Notes: a model not told the origin generated them from the sequence alone. Shown: positions 33,799 to 41,686, numbered from the stretch's first letter. The stretch: DNA of 42,086 bases from Thermoplasmata archaeon (GCA_014894395.1 JADBLO010000116.1:1-42086); one strand, 5' to 3'. A program made the numbers and translations.

Positions 33799-33814
33799 AC
33801 CTATGTTTACCGGT
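33787..33814 (-). repeat. tRNA T-arm-like repeat, copy A
   Basis: On the plus strand it reads AAGGAGATTTGAACC-TATGTTT-ACCGGT. With copies B and C it shares GATTTGAACC, a 7-base spacer and ACCGG. Read on the minus strand it resembles the T loop of a tRNA (GGTTCAAATC). It contains the stop codon of the 401-residue gene. Confidence 0.55.
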
Positions 33815-33828
33815 AAAAATTATGGTTT

Positions 33829-34779
33829 CTATTTTTTGTAACCTTTAATATCGCTTATCTTCCTTTCTTTAATGTTTTTTACTGTCTGTTTTGCCCTATC
33901 CAACACATCATCATATGTCCAAATTTCTATTCTATGAAAAATTATTTCATGTGCTTTTAACAATTCTTTCTCATTTTCTTTTCTACGACCAATAACGATT
34001 ATGCCCTTTGGATAAAGAACATCCAGCCCCGTTTGCTCCTTATGAGATAGATAATGTTTAGAGTAGTAATCCATATATCTTGCCATTTGAGATATTGCAT
34101 TTTTCAGTTCATTTGCCATGGTTTTATTTTTAGTGAACAATAGATGTTCTGGTTTCTTGAGTTCGATAATATCATAATATCCTGGCTCAATTTCAATGAG
34201 GAAATCATTTCTACCCTTCATTCCAGCCCAGGTTTCTTTGTGGACTGACCTATATCGTGAACCAAAAATCCAAAAGTCTTTGTAAAGGAAATTTTGAATT
34301 TCTTTCTCTTTTCTCACCGAAGACCGTTGTAATAACCTCTCAAAGCTTCTTATTTTTGTTTCCATATCTGGAATTTTGTTCTTTTGTGCTTTTAGTCTTG
34401 CTTTATTTAATTCTGCTTGCATCAAAACCAAATGTTTTGCCATTTTGTCATAAACTGTTATCTGCCTTCCTTTTTTTGGGGATTCTTCTAAAAAAATCTG
34501 AAGAGAAGTCAATATGTCTCCGACATAACTGGTGGCAGAGATGTTAAATTTTTGTCTTGTTTTATATTCACCGTTTTTTAAACGCCATCCGTATAATCGT
34601 AATTGAAATTTATCTTTTTGACCTACTTTTGTTTTTACTAAAATAATTGCCTTCCACCAATTCCTTGCTTTTGTCAATGTTTTTCCGCATATGACTTGTC
34701 CACCAATGGAACTTAATTTTGGTGGGAAAGTCTCCCCATCTTCATTTAATAACTGTCGTAATACATTAAATTCATTCAA
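33829..34779 (-). CDS. sduA: Shedu-type immune nuclease (DUF4263)
   Basis: A 316-residue protein whose C-terminal half (about 150-316) matches the Shedu/DUF4263 nuclease domain, known from a bacterial anti-phage system. Visible signatures are 'IQNFLYKDFWIFGSRY', then 'GRNDFLIEIEPGYYDIIELK' with D192 and the E-x-K pair E206/K208 (PD-(D/E)xK type). Next come 'KKPEHLLF', 'ISQMARYMDYY' with Q231 and Y235, 'GIIVIGRR' and 'EIWTYDDVLDRAK'. The N-terminal 150 residues are a separate sensor-like region with a coiled-coil stretch. GGAGGTGAT stands before a TTG start, and the downstream ATG is out of frame. It is second in an operon, 15 bases after a HEPN-like gene. Confidence 0.84.
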   Translation of the reverse strand: MNEFNVLRQLLNEDGETFPPKLSSIGGQVICGKTLTKARNWWKAIILVKTKVGQKDKFQLRLYGWRLKNGEYKTRQKFNISATSYVGDILTSLQIFLEESPKKGRQITVYDKMAKHLVLMQAELNKARLKAQKNKIPDMETKIRSFERLLQRSSVRKEKEIQNFLYKDFWIFGSRYRSVHKETWAGMKGRNDFLIEIEPGYYDIIELKKPEHLLFTKNKTMANELKNAISQMARYMDYYSKHYLSHKEQTGLDVLYPKGIIVIGRRKENEKELLKAHEIIFHRIEIWTYDDVLDRAKQTVKNIKERKISDIKGYKK

Positions 34780-34794
34780 TTATAATCACCTCCA

Positions 34795-35814
34795 TTAAAT
34801 TTTTTTTAAAACTTGAATCATTTGATTTATCACATTCAATGCGTTTTCAGATTCATCCTTAGTAACAACTAATTGCCCATTGTGGATAATATCATGTCTC
34901 AGTTGTCTCACACCATTTTTTGGGTTATCCCATAAAGACCACAAATCTTTATCTTTCTCAGAAAAAGATGTACCTACACTTAATCTTAGACCATGATTGA
35001 GCATATGATTAAGTTCATTTCTGTTCATCAAATAATAAATTAGATTTTTATCATATTTCTTTTCCTCATATTTTTTTCTTAAATACTCCATCATGAAAAT
35101 TTCGAAACCTGTATACATCTCAACGATAGCCATGCGATATTTACCTCGTCTATGAAATCCTAAGGCATTTTCAATTGTTAAAAGCCAAGATGGAGGGACA
35201 TAATCTGTTTTCAATTTGTGTGCAATTTCGCTTTGAACTTGTTTATCTATTTTTAAAGGTGGATTTCTTATCACGGGATATGCATCTAATCCCAATCTAA
35301 CTCTTTCTATAGGTTTATCATCTAATAGAAGTGTATGCCACCAATTAAATGATAAGTCATATGTATCTAATGCTGTTGGGATTTTATCCTCAATTCCAGA
35401 TGTTCTATAGATTTCAATAAATCTATTTACCGATTTGTTAAATGATTGGGTGCACCAGTTCCATTCTTTTTTCATCTTTATTTTTGCATCATTTTCTGTT
35501 GCTTTATCATGTATATTCCAAGCCCATCGCATTTCTAAGACTGTTCTCATTTTTGTTTTGTGATAATAAGGTTTTCCTGGAAGAATTTTATCAAATTTCT
35601 TTGCATTGTTTGTCGTTGTAATTGCCACAAGTTCTTCTTGTCCATCAATTACATTTCCCATTTCAATTAGCCATTTATCATTAGACAGGCCAATCTTCCA
35701 GGGCTTTCCATCTACTAAACATGGTTTTCCATCTATCAAAATATCATAGTCACCATCATCCATGCATAGCCAAAAAGGAAGTTCTGCTTCAAAATATGCT
35801 TTAACCATGCTCAT
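34795..35814 (-). CDS. HEPN-like protein paired with the Shedu nuclease
   Basis: A 339-residue protein. The C-terminal domain (about 215-339) has the all-helical pattern of HEPN domains. A first helix pair, 'GKYRMAIVEMYTGFEIFMME', is followed by a catalytic-looking RX4H motif, R306-HDII-H311 ('QLRHDIIHNG'). Many HEPN proteins are ribonucleases in toxin, abortive-infection or CRISPR systems. The N-terminal 200 residues are unrecognised and rich in Trp and Lys, possibly a sensor. GAGGGAG lies before ATG 35814. The longer frame up to 35961 lacks a ribosome site and crosses the promoter and a T-arm-like repeat. It is the first gene of the operon with the Shedu nuclease, which argues for a shared defence function. 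Confidence 0.7.
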   Translation of the reverse strand: MSMVKAYFEAELPFWLCMDDGDYDILIDGKPCLVDGKPWKIGLSNDKWLIEMGNVIDGQEELVAITTTNNAKKFDKILPGKPYYHKTKMRTVLEMRWAWNIHDKATENDAKIKMKKEWNWCTQSFNKSVNRFIEIYRTSGIEDKIPTALDTYDLSFNWWHTLLLDDKPIERVRLGLDAYPVIRNPPLKIDKQVQSEIAHKLKTDYVPPSWLLTIENALGFHRRGKYRMAIVEMYTGFEIFMMEYLRKKYEEKKYDKNLIYYLMNRNELNHMLNHGLRLSVGTSFSEKDKDLWSLWDNPKNGVRQLRHDIIHNGQLVVTKDESENALNVINQMIQVLKKI

Positions 35815-35854
35815 AGATTTTTTCTCCCTCAACTGCAATTTAAAAACAACTAAT

Positions 35855-35866
35855 CCTTTATAAACC
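35855..35866 (-). promoter_or_regulatory. TATA box of the HEPN-Shedu operon
   Basis: Minus-strand GGGTTTATAAAGG is a strong TATA match about 45 bases before ATG 35814. T-arm-like copy B lies just upstream of it. Confidence 0.55.
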
Positions 35867-35892
35867 CTCAGATAACAGATGCTAATTTGTAT

Positions 35893-35922
35893 AGGGAAGA
35901 GATTTGAACCCAAGATAACCGG
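35893..35922 (-). repeat. tRNA T-arm-like repeat, copy B
   Basis: On the plus strand AGGGAAGAGATTTGAACC-CAAGATA-ACCGG has the same spacing as copies A and C. It sits upstream of the HEPN-Shedu promoter, between that operon and the beta-helix gene. Confidence 0.55.
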
Positions 35923-35954
35923 CATGATATTCATTGACAGACAACGATTATCTT

Positions 35955-37055
35955 TCAACACATTACTGGAATGTCATAAGGTTCTTTTGCTGGATGCCAA
36001 TCGAAATTCACCCATGCAAAACCATACCCTAAAATGATTTTAGGTCCTATTCCCTTCCAATCATCCCAATAATTACGAAACCAGCGCATTCCTATTGATT
36101 TCATAAATAAAGCGCTGACAGAATTATTTATGAAATTATTTTCTTTCACAGTAGTAAAAATTGAGTTAATAAGTAAAAAACCACAATCTTCACAGAATGT
36201 AATGTTGTTATTTGTAATAAAATTGAAAACTGATTCTTCAACGAAAATACCCTGCCCACAGTGTGAAATATTGTTATAAGAGATGCTATTTATTACTGAA
36301 AATCCTAAGTAGATACCATACTGTGACCCATTAGAAATAACATTTCCTTCAACTAAACAATGTGTGAATGAGAAAGCCATACCGGACACACGTGTATTAA
36401 GAATCGTATTTCCTCTAATGGTTGATGATGCAGCTTCTGACTTAATACCATCACTGGTGGTATTTTTAATTCCATCAGGAACACCCATTGAAGTAATGAG
36501 ATTTCCAGAGATAATTGTATGAAATGTTTTGTATTCCATAATTCCAGTCGCTGTGTTTACGAAAATGTTCCCAGAGACATTGGCATTGAAAACAGTTTTA
36601 ATGTCTCTGAAATGATTAATACCGTGGTCTTTAGCATGACCAATATAAATCCCTGTATCTTCAAGAGTTCTACTACAGTTTTGTATAGTAAAACCAGTGA
36701 CCTTCACTTTATTTGCGGAAATGCGGATGACATCTATTCGATATCCTCCCCCTCCCCCGTCTATGATAGTCGTATATCTGTTTTCACCAATGAGATTGAT
36801 TGATGTATTTATCCAAATAGTATTTTCATAGTAAGGAGATGAATCGTGATAAACGAAAACCGTATCTCCATTTGATGCATTATTCACAGCATCTGTGATT
36901 CTGCTATAGTTCCCAGGCCCACTCCCACCAACATAGAGTGTCTTGCCTTTCGACATCGACAAGGAAGCCTTTTCTGTCTTTTGTGCGCTTGATGGAATGA
37001 TGGCGGTCCCAACGAACAAGAGAATGATTCCAACCGCCAAACATTTCCTTTTCAT
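35955..37055 (-). CDS. Exported right-handed beta-helix (NosD-like) protein
   Basis: The signal peptide (MKRKCLAVGIILLFVGTAII) is followed by the classic entry motif 'LYVGGSGPGNYSRITDAVNN' and 'ASNGDTVFVYHDSSPYYENT'. Ten or more parallel beta-helix (PbH1) turns follow, such as 'VTGFTIQNCSRT', 'NVSGNIFVNTAT', 'SSTIRGNTILNTR' and 'ISYNNISHCGQG'. It ends 'FRNYWDDWKGIGPKI', a common closing motif of these proteins. It is 366 residues long. Such proteins are usually surface-bound carbohydrate or polymer binders; a catalytic site cannot be assigned. It lies inside the AT-rich island, which is unusual cargo for a plain mobile element. Confidence 0.86.
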   Translation of the reverse strand: MKRKCLAVGIILLFVGTAIIPSSAQKTEKASLSMSKGKTLYVGGSGPGNYSRITDAVNNASNGDTVFVYHDSSPYYENTIWINTSINLIGENRYTTIIDGGGGGYRIDVIRISANKVKVTGFTIQNCSRTLEDTGIYIGHAKDHGINHFRDIKTVFNANVSGNIFVNTATGIMEYKTFHTIISGNLITSMGVPDGIKNTTSDGIKSEAASSTIRGNTILNTRVSGMAFSFTHCLVEGNVISNGSQYGIYLGFSVINSISYNNISHCGQGIFVEESVFNFITNNNITFCEDCGFLLINSIFTTVKENNFINNSVSALFMKSIGMRWFRNYWDDWKGIGPKIILGYGFAWVNFDWHPAKEPYDIPVMC

Positions 37056-37117
37056 TGAATTTCCTCTTTCATACTTCCTCTTTTTGCCTCATTCATAAGC
37101 AATGACAATCATTAGTG

Positions 37118-37759
37118 TTATGAAGGAGTAAAACCACAATAAAGAATTGTAGTATAATCACAGTGGAATATCTTAGATATAATTTCAATTATAACAATTA
37201 TAATATTCAAAGGAAGAAAAATTATGAACAAAATAATTATACCTACTATTATTATAGCAAGTTGTATAAGGAATTTTAAACATTCAACTCTGTCAATAGT
37301 AAAACATGCAGGAGGTATTAATGTAGGAGGCTCTTGAGATGGCGACAGAAGTCGTATATCAGCTTGTTTTCTTATTTCAGTTAACACTTCGTTTATTTCA
37401 AGTAATTGCATTTTATTCAAGGATGTTGTTTCTTTCAGACATTGTCTTAATAGAACGAGAAATCTCTGGAAGGTTGCATCATCCATTTTTTTAATTGATT
37501 TAAAGATGTTTTTCAGTAATTCAGTGTTGTTATCTCGAAATGGAAATTGTAAGAGATTTCCGTTTCCCTTCCCAAGATACTCAGGTAGGAGGATGTTCTG
37601 CTGTTGATTCGTCGCTTTCCGGGTTCTTATGCTAAATAATGGAGAATCACTAATACCAGTTGATTTTACAGATTGATACCCAACCACAGTACTCAACGAA
37701 CCAAGAACAAGAAGAACCACAGCACAGATACTAACCAAGACAAGAGGTTTCTTATCCAT
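37118..37759 (-). CDS. Exported/membrane protein with LGSL-VVGYQ signal, 213 aa
   Basis: The N terminus (MDKKPLVLVSICAVVLLVLG, then SLSTVVGYQSVKST) is a signal or anchor shared with the neighbouring 179-residue gene. The middle is helical and Leu-rich ('FQRFLVLLRQCLKETTSLNK'). Near residues 165-200 is a strong membrane segment ('IIVGIIILFIIFLPLNIIIV'), flanked by Cys residues. Function unknown. It overlaps the stop of the upstream gene by eight bases, so the two are coupled. Confidence 0.62.
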   Translation of the reverse strand: MDKKPLVLVSICAVVLLVLGSLSTVVGYQSVKSTGISDSPLFSIRTRKATNQQQNILLPEYLGKGNGNLLQFPFRDNNTELLKNIFKSIKKMDDATFQRFLVLLRQCLKETTSLNKMQLLEINEVLTEIRKQADIRLLSPSQEPPTLIPPACFTIDRVECLKFLIQLAIIIVGIIILFIIFLPLNIIIVIIEIISKIFHCDYTTILYCGFTPS

Positions 37760-38291
37760 TACTTTTCCGCCTCTGCTCTATTTTTTCAATATTCGGGATG
37801 TCCCCTTTATAAAGAATTTTCACTCGTAATGCATAACCTGAGAGTGTACCATCTCCAAGTCCCCCAGTAGGTTGATAATATCCAACGAAAAGGTTCACTT
37901 TTATTCTTATGTAGGTGTCATTAAAATCATTTTTAATTAGATGTGATATTTGTAATGTAGTTTCATTATTATCAGTGAAATAATCTCTTTGTAGGTCTAG
38001 TTCAAACGACCCGACACCAAAATGACAAAATCCATATTCGGGATGATTTACTGGAGAACCGAAGAACCATCCATTGAAGTTCTTATGTCTGACATCGCCA
38101 CTTTGAATATCACACAATCGGTAAATCGTCTTCTCCCAAGGTTCATTACTAATTTCATTGTTTATACCTAGTGATACAACTTCGGGTATTGATTTTTGAC
38201 AAGTTTGATACCCAACAACATTGCCCAATGAACCAAGAATAAAAAGTATCACGACAAGGATACTTACTCCAATCAGAGGATATTTGTTCAT
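37752..38291 (-). CDS. Exported protein with LGSL-VVGYQ signal, 179 aa
   Basis: The signal is MNKYPLIGVSILVVILFILG followed by SLGNVVGYQTCQKS, nearly the same as the downstream gene. The mature part is beta-rich ('NGWFFGSPVNHPEYGFCHFG', 'FVGYYQPTGGLGDGTLSGYA') and looks like a single sandwich domain. AAAGGA lies before ATG 38291 and a TATA box at 38328-38339. I know this N-terminal style as common in archaeal families of short exported proteins, but the function is not known. Confidence 0.65.
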   Translation of the reverse strand: MNKYPLIGVSILVVILFILGSLGNVVGYQTCQKSIPEVVSLGINNEISNEPWEKTIYRLCDIQSGDVRHKNFNGWFFGSPVNHPEYGFCHFGVGSFELDLQRDYFTDNNETTLQISHLIKNDFNDTYIRIKVNLFVGYYQPTGGLGDGTLSGYALRVKILYKGDIPNIEKIEQRRKSNG

Positions 38292-38327
38292 CTGTTTCCT
38301 TTCCCCTATAGAAAAGAACAATCCTTG

Positions 38328-38339
38328 CTTATTTAAACC
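38328..38339 (-). promoter_or_regulatory. TATA box for the exported-protein pair
   Basis: Minus-strand GGTTTAAATAAG lies about 40 bases before ATG 38291. T-arm-like copy C lies immediately upstream. Confidence 0.5.
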
Positions 38340-38358
38340 TTTGTCAGTATAAAAAAAG

Positions 38359-38393
38359 TGCAGGGGAAGGGATTTGAACCCCAGTTTACCGGT
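38359..38393 (-). repeat. tRNA 3'-end-like repeat, copy C (best preserved)
   Basis: Minus strand: ACCGGTAAACTGGGGTTCAA then ATCCCTTCCCCTGCA. This reads as a tRNA T arm plus acceptor strand CCCCTGC and discriminator A, closest in style to tRNA-Leu or tRNA-Ser. No matching 5' acceptor (GCAGGGG) lies upstream, so it is not a complete tRNA. It is probably an attachment-site relic or a mobile-element end. Confidence 0.58.
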
Positions 38394-38519
38394 TATATTC
38401 TGAGTGAGGGATAATAATTACTCCTGTTGAATGTTACCACTTAACCTAACAGTAACAAGAATGGCAATGATTCCTATGATTACGAGTTGTTTTTTCATAT
38501 TCTTTGGCCCATTCCTTTA

Positions 38520-38708
38520 TCATAATGCCTTTGCAAATACTTCTCCTCTGATTTTGGATGATTCTTCTTCAGTTAAAATATAATCACACCAACTTACTCT
38601 ACATTTGAGTCTTCCATTCTTCGTTTTAGATTTTTTTATATTATTTATACTATAGTTGATGTTTTCTCCACATTTAGGACATTTAAAACTGCCAGATTTT
38701 ATAGACAT
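38520..38708 (-). CDS. Small zinc-ribbon-like protein, 62 aa
   Basis: The protein has a CPKCG knuckle and a second Cys pair further on ('RLKCRVSWCDYILT'), so one zinc site is likely. GAGGA lies five bases before ATG 38708. A GTG at 38738 overlaps the upstream stop (GTGA) and would add ten residues. It is the last gene of a four-gene zinc-ribbon operon. Function unknown. Confidence 0.5.
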   Translation of the reverse strand: MSIKSGSFKCPKCGENINYSINNIKKSKTKNGRLKCRVSWCDYILTEEESSKIRGEVFAKAL

Positions 38709-38734
38709 TTTTTCCTCAACCCTTAACTTATTGT

Positions 38735-39091
38735 TCACCCTTGCGGAATCTTCATTTTACAATGAGGACATACCAAGAAGGGTTTGTTTCCTATTGCTCT
38801 AACTATACCCCATGGAAGAAATACTATTCCCCTTCCAACGTTCCCTGAAGTGCTGTATTTCTTTTGTTCTTTGATGTTACCATCCCATTTTTTTGGTGGA
38901 CTAAAGAATTTACTACAGAATGGGCATTTGATTTCTCCAGGTTGAGGTTCAGGTTGATATTCAGACTTTGTTTCTATTTTTACAGGTGTAATTACAGGTG
39001 CAATATTATCAGAAAGTGGATGGCCACATTCTGGACAAAAACTCGGAGTTCCCTCAAGTTTATTCCCACATTTTGTACAAAATTTCGGCAT
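38735..39091 (-). CDS. Multi-zinc-ribbon protein, 118 aa
   Basis: The N terminus holds two paired knuckles ('FCTKCGNKLEGTPSFCPECG'). A Pro-rich linker leads to 'IKCPFCSKFFSPPKKW' and a final 'FLVCPHCKMKIPQG', giving four CxxC pairs and probably two zinc sites. A hydrophobic stretch near residue 90 ('GIVFLPWGIVRAIG') may touch a membrane or partner. The start directly follows the stop of the upstream gene (TAAATG), so translation is coupled. Confidence 0.6.
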   Translation of the reverse strand: MPKFCTKCGNKLEGTPSFCPECGHPLSDNIAPVITPVKIETKSEYQPEPQPGEIKCPFCSKFFSPPKKWDGNIKEQKKYSTSGNVGRGIVFLPWGIVRAIGNKPFLVCPHCKMKIPQG

Positions 39092-39820
39092 TTAACCTCC
39101 TAATTTTGTTCCACATTTATCGCAGAATTTATTTTTTGATTTATTTACTAAACCACATTCTGGACAGTATTTATTAACAGTAGTTTCATCAAATTTTGTT
39201 CCACACTCACCACAAAAAATATTATTCTGGTCATTTTTTGCATTACATCTAGCACATATTTTCAGGTATTCTGGACTTGTTTTTCGCACTAAATTTCTGA
39301 TTGTTTCAAGCAAAGGAAAACCTGGTTTAGTATAGAAATAAAAAGGAACTGGTTCTTCAATATTCCATCGTTCACCAGATGGGTATTCTGGGGGATTAGT
39401 TATATCCCCTGCCTTTTTTAGAATTTGGTCCGGATGCTTTCTAAAATATTCTTTTTGCTCTTCTTTAAATTTTACCAGAAATCGAGTATGAATTTCATTT
39501 GGAGCTCTTTTAACATGTCCTTGTTGATTACAAAGTGAATTAATATCAATGTCAGGGTAATAGATGTCAAAATTTTGGAAGCCCTCGGTTGTATAATTTC
39601 TTGGTGGTTTCCCGGTTATTATTGTTCTTGGAGTTTTTCTTATTAATATTCTCTTATTTGTTATTAAAGCATTATCTCCAACAGCTGTAATAGTAGCAAT
39701 TAATACTTCTTCATCATCCTTTAATTCATATTTACTTATATTAAAAGTTACTTTAGAAACCGTCGCTGTCCCCTGAATAATTACTTTTCCATTCCTTTTT
39801 AGTTCCTCGTAATCGTTCAT
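39092..39820 (-). CDS. PH-like protein with C-terminal double zinc ribbon, 242 aa
   Basis: The N-terminal domain is beta-rich and resembles bacterial PH/YokE-type domains ('VLIATITAVGDNALITNKRI' followed by LIRKTPRT). A central region of about 100 residues is unrecognised. The C terminus is a double zinc ribbon ('CARCNAKNDQNNIFCGECG', 'YCPECGLVNKSKNKFCDKCG'). This tail is a close paralogue of the tail of the gene upstream. The ATG overlaps the upstream TAA by one base (TAATG), so translation is coupled. Confidence 0.6.
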   Translation of the reverse strand: MNDYEELKRNGKVIIQGTATVSKVTFNISKYELKDDEEVLIATITAVGDNALITNKRILIRKTPRTIITGKPPRNYTTEGFQNFDIYYPDIDINSLCNQQGHVKRAPNEIHTRFLVKFKEEQKEYFRKHPDQILKKAGDITNPPEYPSGERWNIEEPVPFYFYTKPGFPLLETIRNLVRKTSPEYLKICARCNAKNDQNNIFCGECGTKFDETTVNKYCPECGLVNKSKNKFCDKCGTKLGG

Positions 39821-40602
39821 TATTCGCCACCAAGTTTTGTTCCGCACTTCTCACAGAATTGATTTTTTAATTTATTTTTTTCTCCACACTCAGGACAATA
39901 TCGGGTTATCATTTCTTCTTCGAATTTCAATCCACACTCTCCACAAAAGACACTTTCAGGTTCATTTTTTGCTCCGCATTTAGGACAAGGTTTCGTTAGT
40001 TGCTTTACTTCTTCAATTTTTTGTTCTAAAAGTTCTTTTAAAAGGTCATCCAGTTTCTTATTTGGTGTATTAAATATTTCAAATTGGGAATCTTTCGTTT
40101 TAAAATAGACGAGAGGATTGTGATTTGGTTTTGGGTGTTCCTTAGTTATTATTGTATCTTTTATAATTTCAGATAAAGGTATATTTGTGTAGTTTGCGGA
40201 GTTGGGTTCTGCAAACTTTTCCTTAAAAAAGATTATTCTATTGTTCGTAATAAAAACCAATTGTAATGTTCCTGTCCGCTGTTCAGATGGTAAAGTTATC
40301 GCCTTTAAAATCTCTCCAGAATTGAGATAATTTGTAATAATTTTTTTTATACCGTCTCTATGGGGGTTCACTTTTTGAGATGAACCAAGAAGAATCAAAT
40401 TAACATAACCATTTTTTATTATATCCGATAAATCTTTGGTAGTATTCCACTCGGGTTTTGTACTCTCTTCAAGTTGCATTTTTTCCAATATTTCTTGTTT
40501 ATTAATGCTCTTAATACATGTTTCACAATATTTTTTATTTCCAACAAAGTATTGCTTGGAAAAAATACCAATTGTTTGTCCGCATTGTGTACATGCAACC
40601 AT
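39820..40602 (-). CDS. Zinc-ribbon / PH-like / double-zinc-ribbon protein, 260 aa
   Basis: Residues 1-35 form a LIM-like or ribbon knuckle ('CTQCGQTIGIF...KYCETC'). Residues 75-190 resemble a bPH-type sandwich ('LQLVFITNNRIIFFKEKFAE', 'PLVYFKTKDSQFEIF'). The C terminus has two further ribbons ('CPKCGAKNEPESVFCGECG', 'YCPECGEKNKLKNQFCEKCG'). The message has GGAGGCAAAGGAAC before ATG and a TATA box at 40643-40653. It is the first gene of the operon. The modular form suggests a scaffold or sensor; no enzyme motif is seen. Confidence 0.62.
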   Translation of the reverse strand: MVACTQCGQTIGIFSKQYFVGNKKYCETCIKSINKQEILEKMQLEESTKPEWNTTKDLSDIIKNGYVNLILLGSSQKVNPHRDGIKKIITNYLNSGEILKAITLPSEQRTGTLQLVFITNNRIIFFKEKFAEPNSANYTNIPLSEIIKDTIITKEHPKPNHNPLVYFKTKDSQFEIFNTPNKKLDDLLKELLEQKIEEVKQLTKPCPKCGAKNEPESVFCGECGLKFEEEMITRYCPECGEKNKLKNQFCEKCGTKLGGE

Positions 40603-40642
40603 GTTCCTTTGCCTCCGCCTTGCTGATTTGTAATATTTACTT

Positions 40643-40653
40643 CTTTATATACA
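40643..40653 (-). promoter_or_regulatory. TATA box of the zinc-ribbon operon
   Basis: Minus-strand GTATATAAAGAAG lies about 45 bases before ATG 40602. The whole leader resembles that of the membrane-protein gene upstream. Confidence 0.5.
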
Positions 40654-40705
40654 TACTCCATTTCCCACAAGTATAACACTTTGGCATATGGCTTTCTTTC
40701 TAAAG

Positions 40706-41515
40706 TTATAATTCTACTTCTCCTTTTTCGTTTTCATCTAAAGGTTTTATTATCCTAATTTGTTCTACAGTATTATCTGCAAAATAATTTAAATACGCTC
40801 TTTGTGTATTATTTGGGTCAAGCCCAGCGTTTTTAACAAAAAGCATATTGTTCTTATTACCCTCTTTAGAAAGATATTCTATTGATAAAAAATAATTATG
40901 ATTCACTATTTGCTTTTTAGGTACCCCACTCATGCCCCCAACTATCGCACCAAGTCCTCCAGCACCGAGTACGACTTCTCCTATAATACCCCCCGCTATC
41001 GCTCTTTTGATAACGCTACGTTCTTGTTCAGATATTTCGTTCTCATTTTTAACCTTCACATCTAAAATATTTTTTAAAAATACATTATAAGTTTTATTTC
41101 TTCTAATATCAATAACTGATAATTTATCCTTGTAAAGCATTAATTTAGTTGATACTCCTGCTAATAAAGGGATTCCTTCGATGTGGTGCAATCCCTCAAA
41201 TTCTCTAATTATCCCTGCTTTTTCTTTTTCTTCCCTTTGTTTTTTTTCTGCTTTTTCTGCTTCCCGCCTTTTTTTCTCCTTCAATGCCTTCTCGTCCTTT
41301 TTTCCATGATAATAAGCCCAAATCATAAATGCCCAGATAGGTATCGCTGCTATAAACATCACAATAAAATTTCCAGTAATCATCCCATAAATTGCAACAG
41401 GGATTGCTAATATTAATATTCCAAGAATTAGAGCGCCAATAATCCGCTTTGAAATAGATATTTTTTTTAAGGGGGGTTTACTTAAAAGTGATTCTGCTTT
41501 ATCTGTTCCATTCAT
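40706..41515 (-). CDS. Membrane protein with coiled coil and PH-like domain, 269 aa
   Basis: Two membrane helices near the N terminus ('IIGALILGILILAIPVAIYG' and 'FIVMFIAAIPIWAFMIWAYY') are followed by a highly charged coiled coil (residues 70-100, 'KDEKALKEKKRREAEKAEKK'). Next comes a PH-like beta domain ('TKLMLYKDKLSVIDIRRNK') interrupted by a glycine-zipper segment ('AIAGGIIGEVVLGAGGLGAI'). The layout is membrane anchor, stalk and PH-like head. It probably works with the zinc-ribbon/PH-like genes downstream, whose promoter has a matching leader. Confidence 0.62.
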   Translation of the reverse strand: MNGTDKAESLLSKPPLKKISISKRIIGALILGILILAIPVAIYGMITGNFIVMFIAAIPIWAFMIWAYYHGKKDEKALKEKKRREAEKAEKKQREEKEKAGIIREFEGLHHIEGIPLLAGVSTKLMLYKDKLSVIDIRRNKTYNVFLKNILDVKVKNENEISEQERSVIKRAIAGGIIGEVVLGAGGLGAIVGGMSGVPKKQIVNHNYFLSIEYLSKEGNKNNMLFVKNAGLDPNNTQRAYLNYFADNTVEQIRIIKPLDENEKGEVEL

Positions 41516-41565
41516 CTTAAATTCCTGCCTTTGCCTCCACCCTGATGTTTTGTAACAATTCCTTC

Positions 41566-41577
41566 TTTATAAATCCC
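41566..41577 (-). promoter_or_regulatory. TATA box for the membrane protein gene
   Basis: Minus-strand GATTTATAAAGAAG precedes ATG 41515 by about 55 bases. The leader ends in GGTGGAGGCAAAGG. Confidence 0.5.
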
Positions 41578-41642
41578 ATATATCATATATGTAACACATG
41601 TTTTTGTGCATGTGGTCAATGAATTACCATCGGTCAGGGAAC

Positions 41643-41653
41643 CTTTATATAAT
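41643..41653 (+). promoter_or_regulatory. TATA box for the 63-aa gene
   Basis: CTTTATATAAT is a strong match about 38 bases before ATG 41687. Confidence 0.55.
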
Positions 41654-41686
41654 ATTCTCTCCTTATGCTACTCCGAGGAAATAAAT

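Noticed and set aside
35815-35961. An extra 49 residues at the start of the HEPN-like protein
   Set aside because: The stretch contains the TATA box and a T-arm-like repeat and lacks a ribosome site; ATG 35814 has GAGGGAG.
33787-38393. The three T-arm-like repeats as functional tRNA genes
   Set aside because: Only the 3' part is present. None has a matching 5' acceptor strand, a D arm or a convincing anticodon arm.
41595-41614. The small inverted repeat CACATG...CATGTG as an operator
   Set aside because: Six-base arms in AT-rich intergenic DNA are expected by chance, and no second copy is seen.
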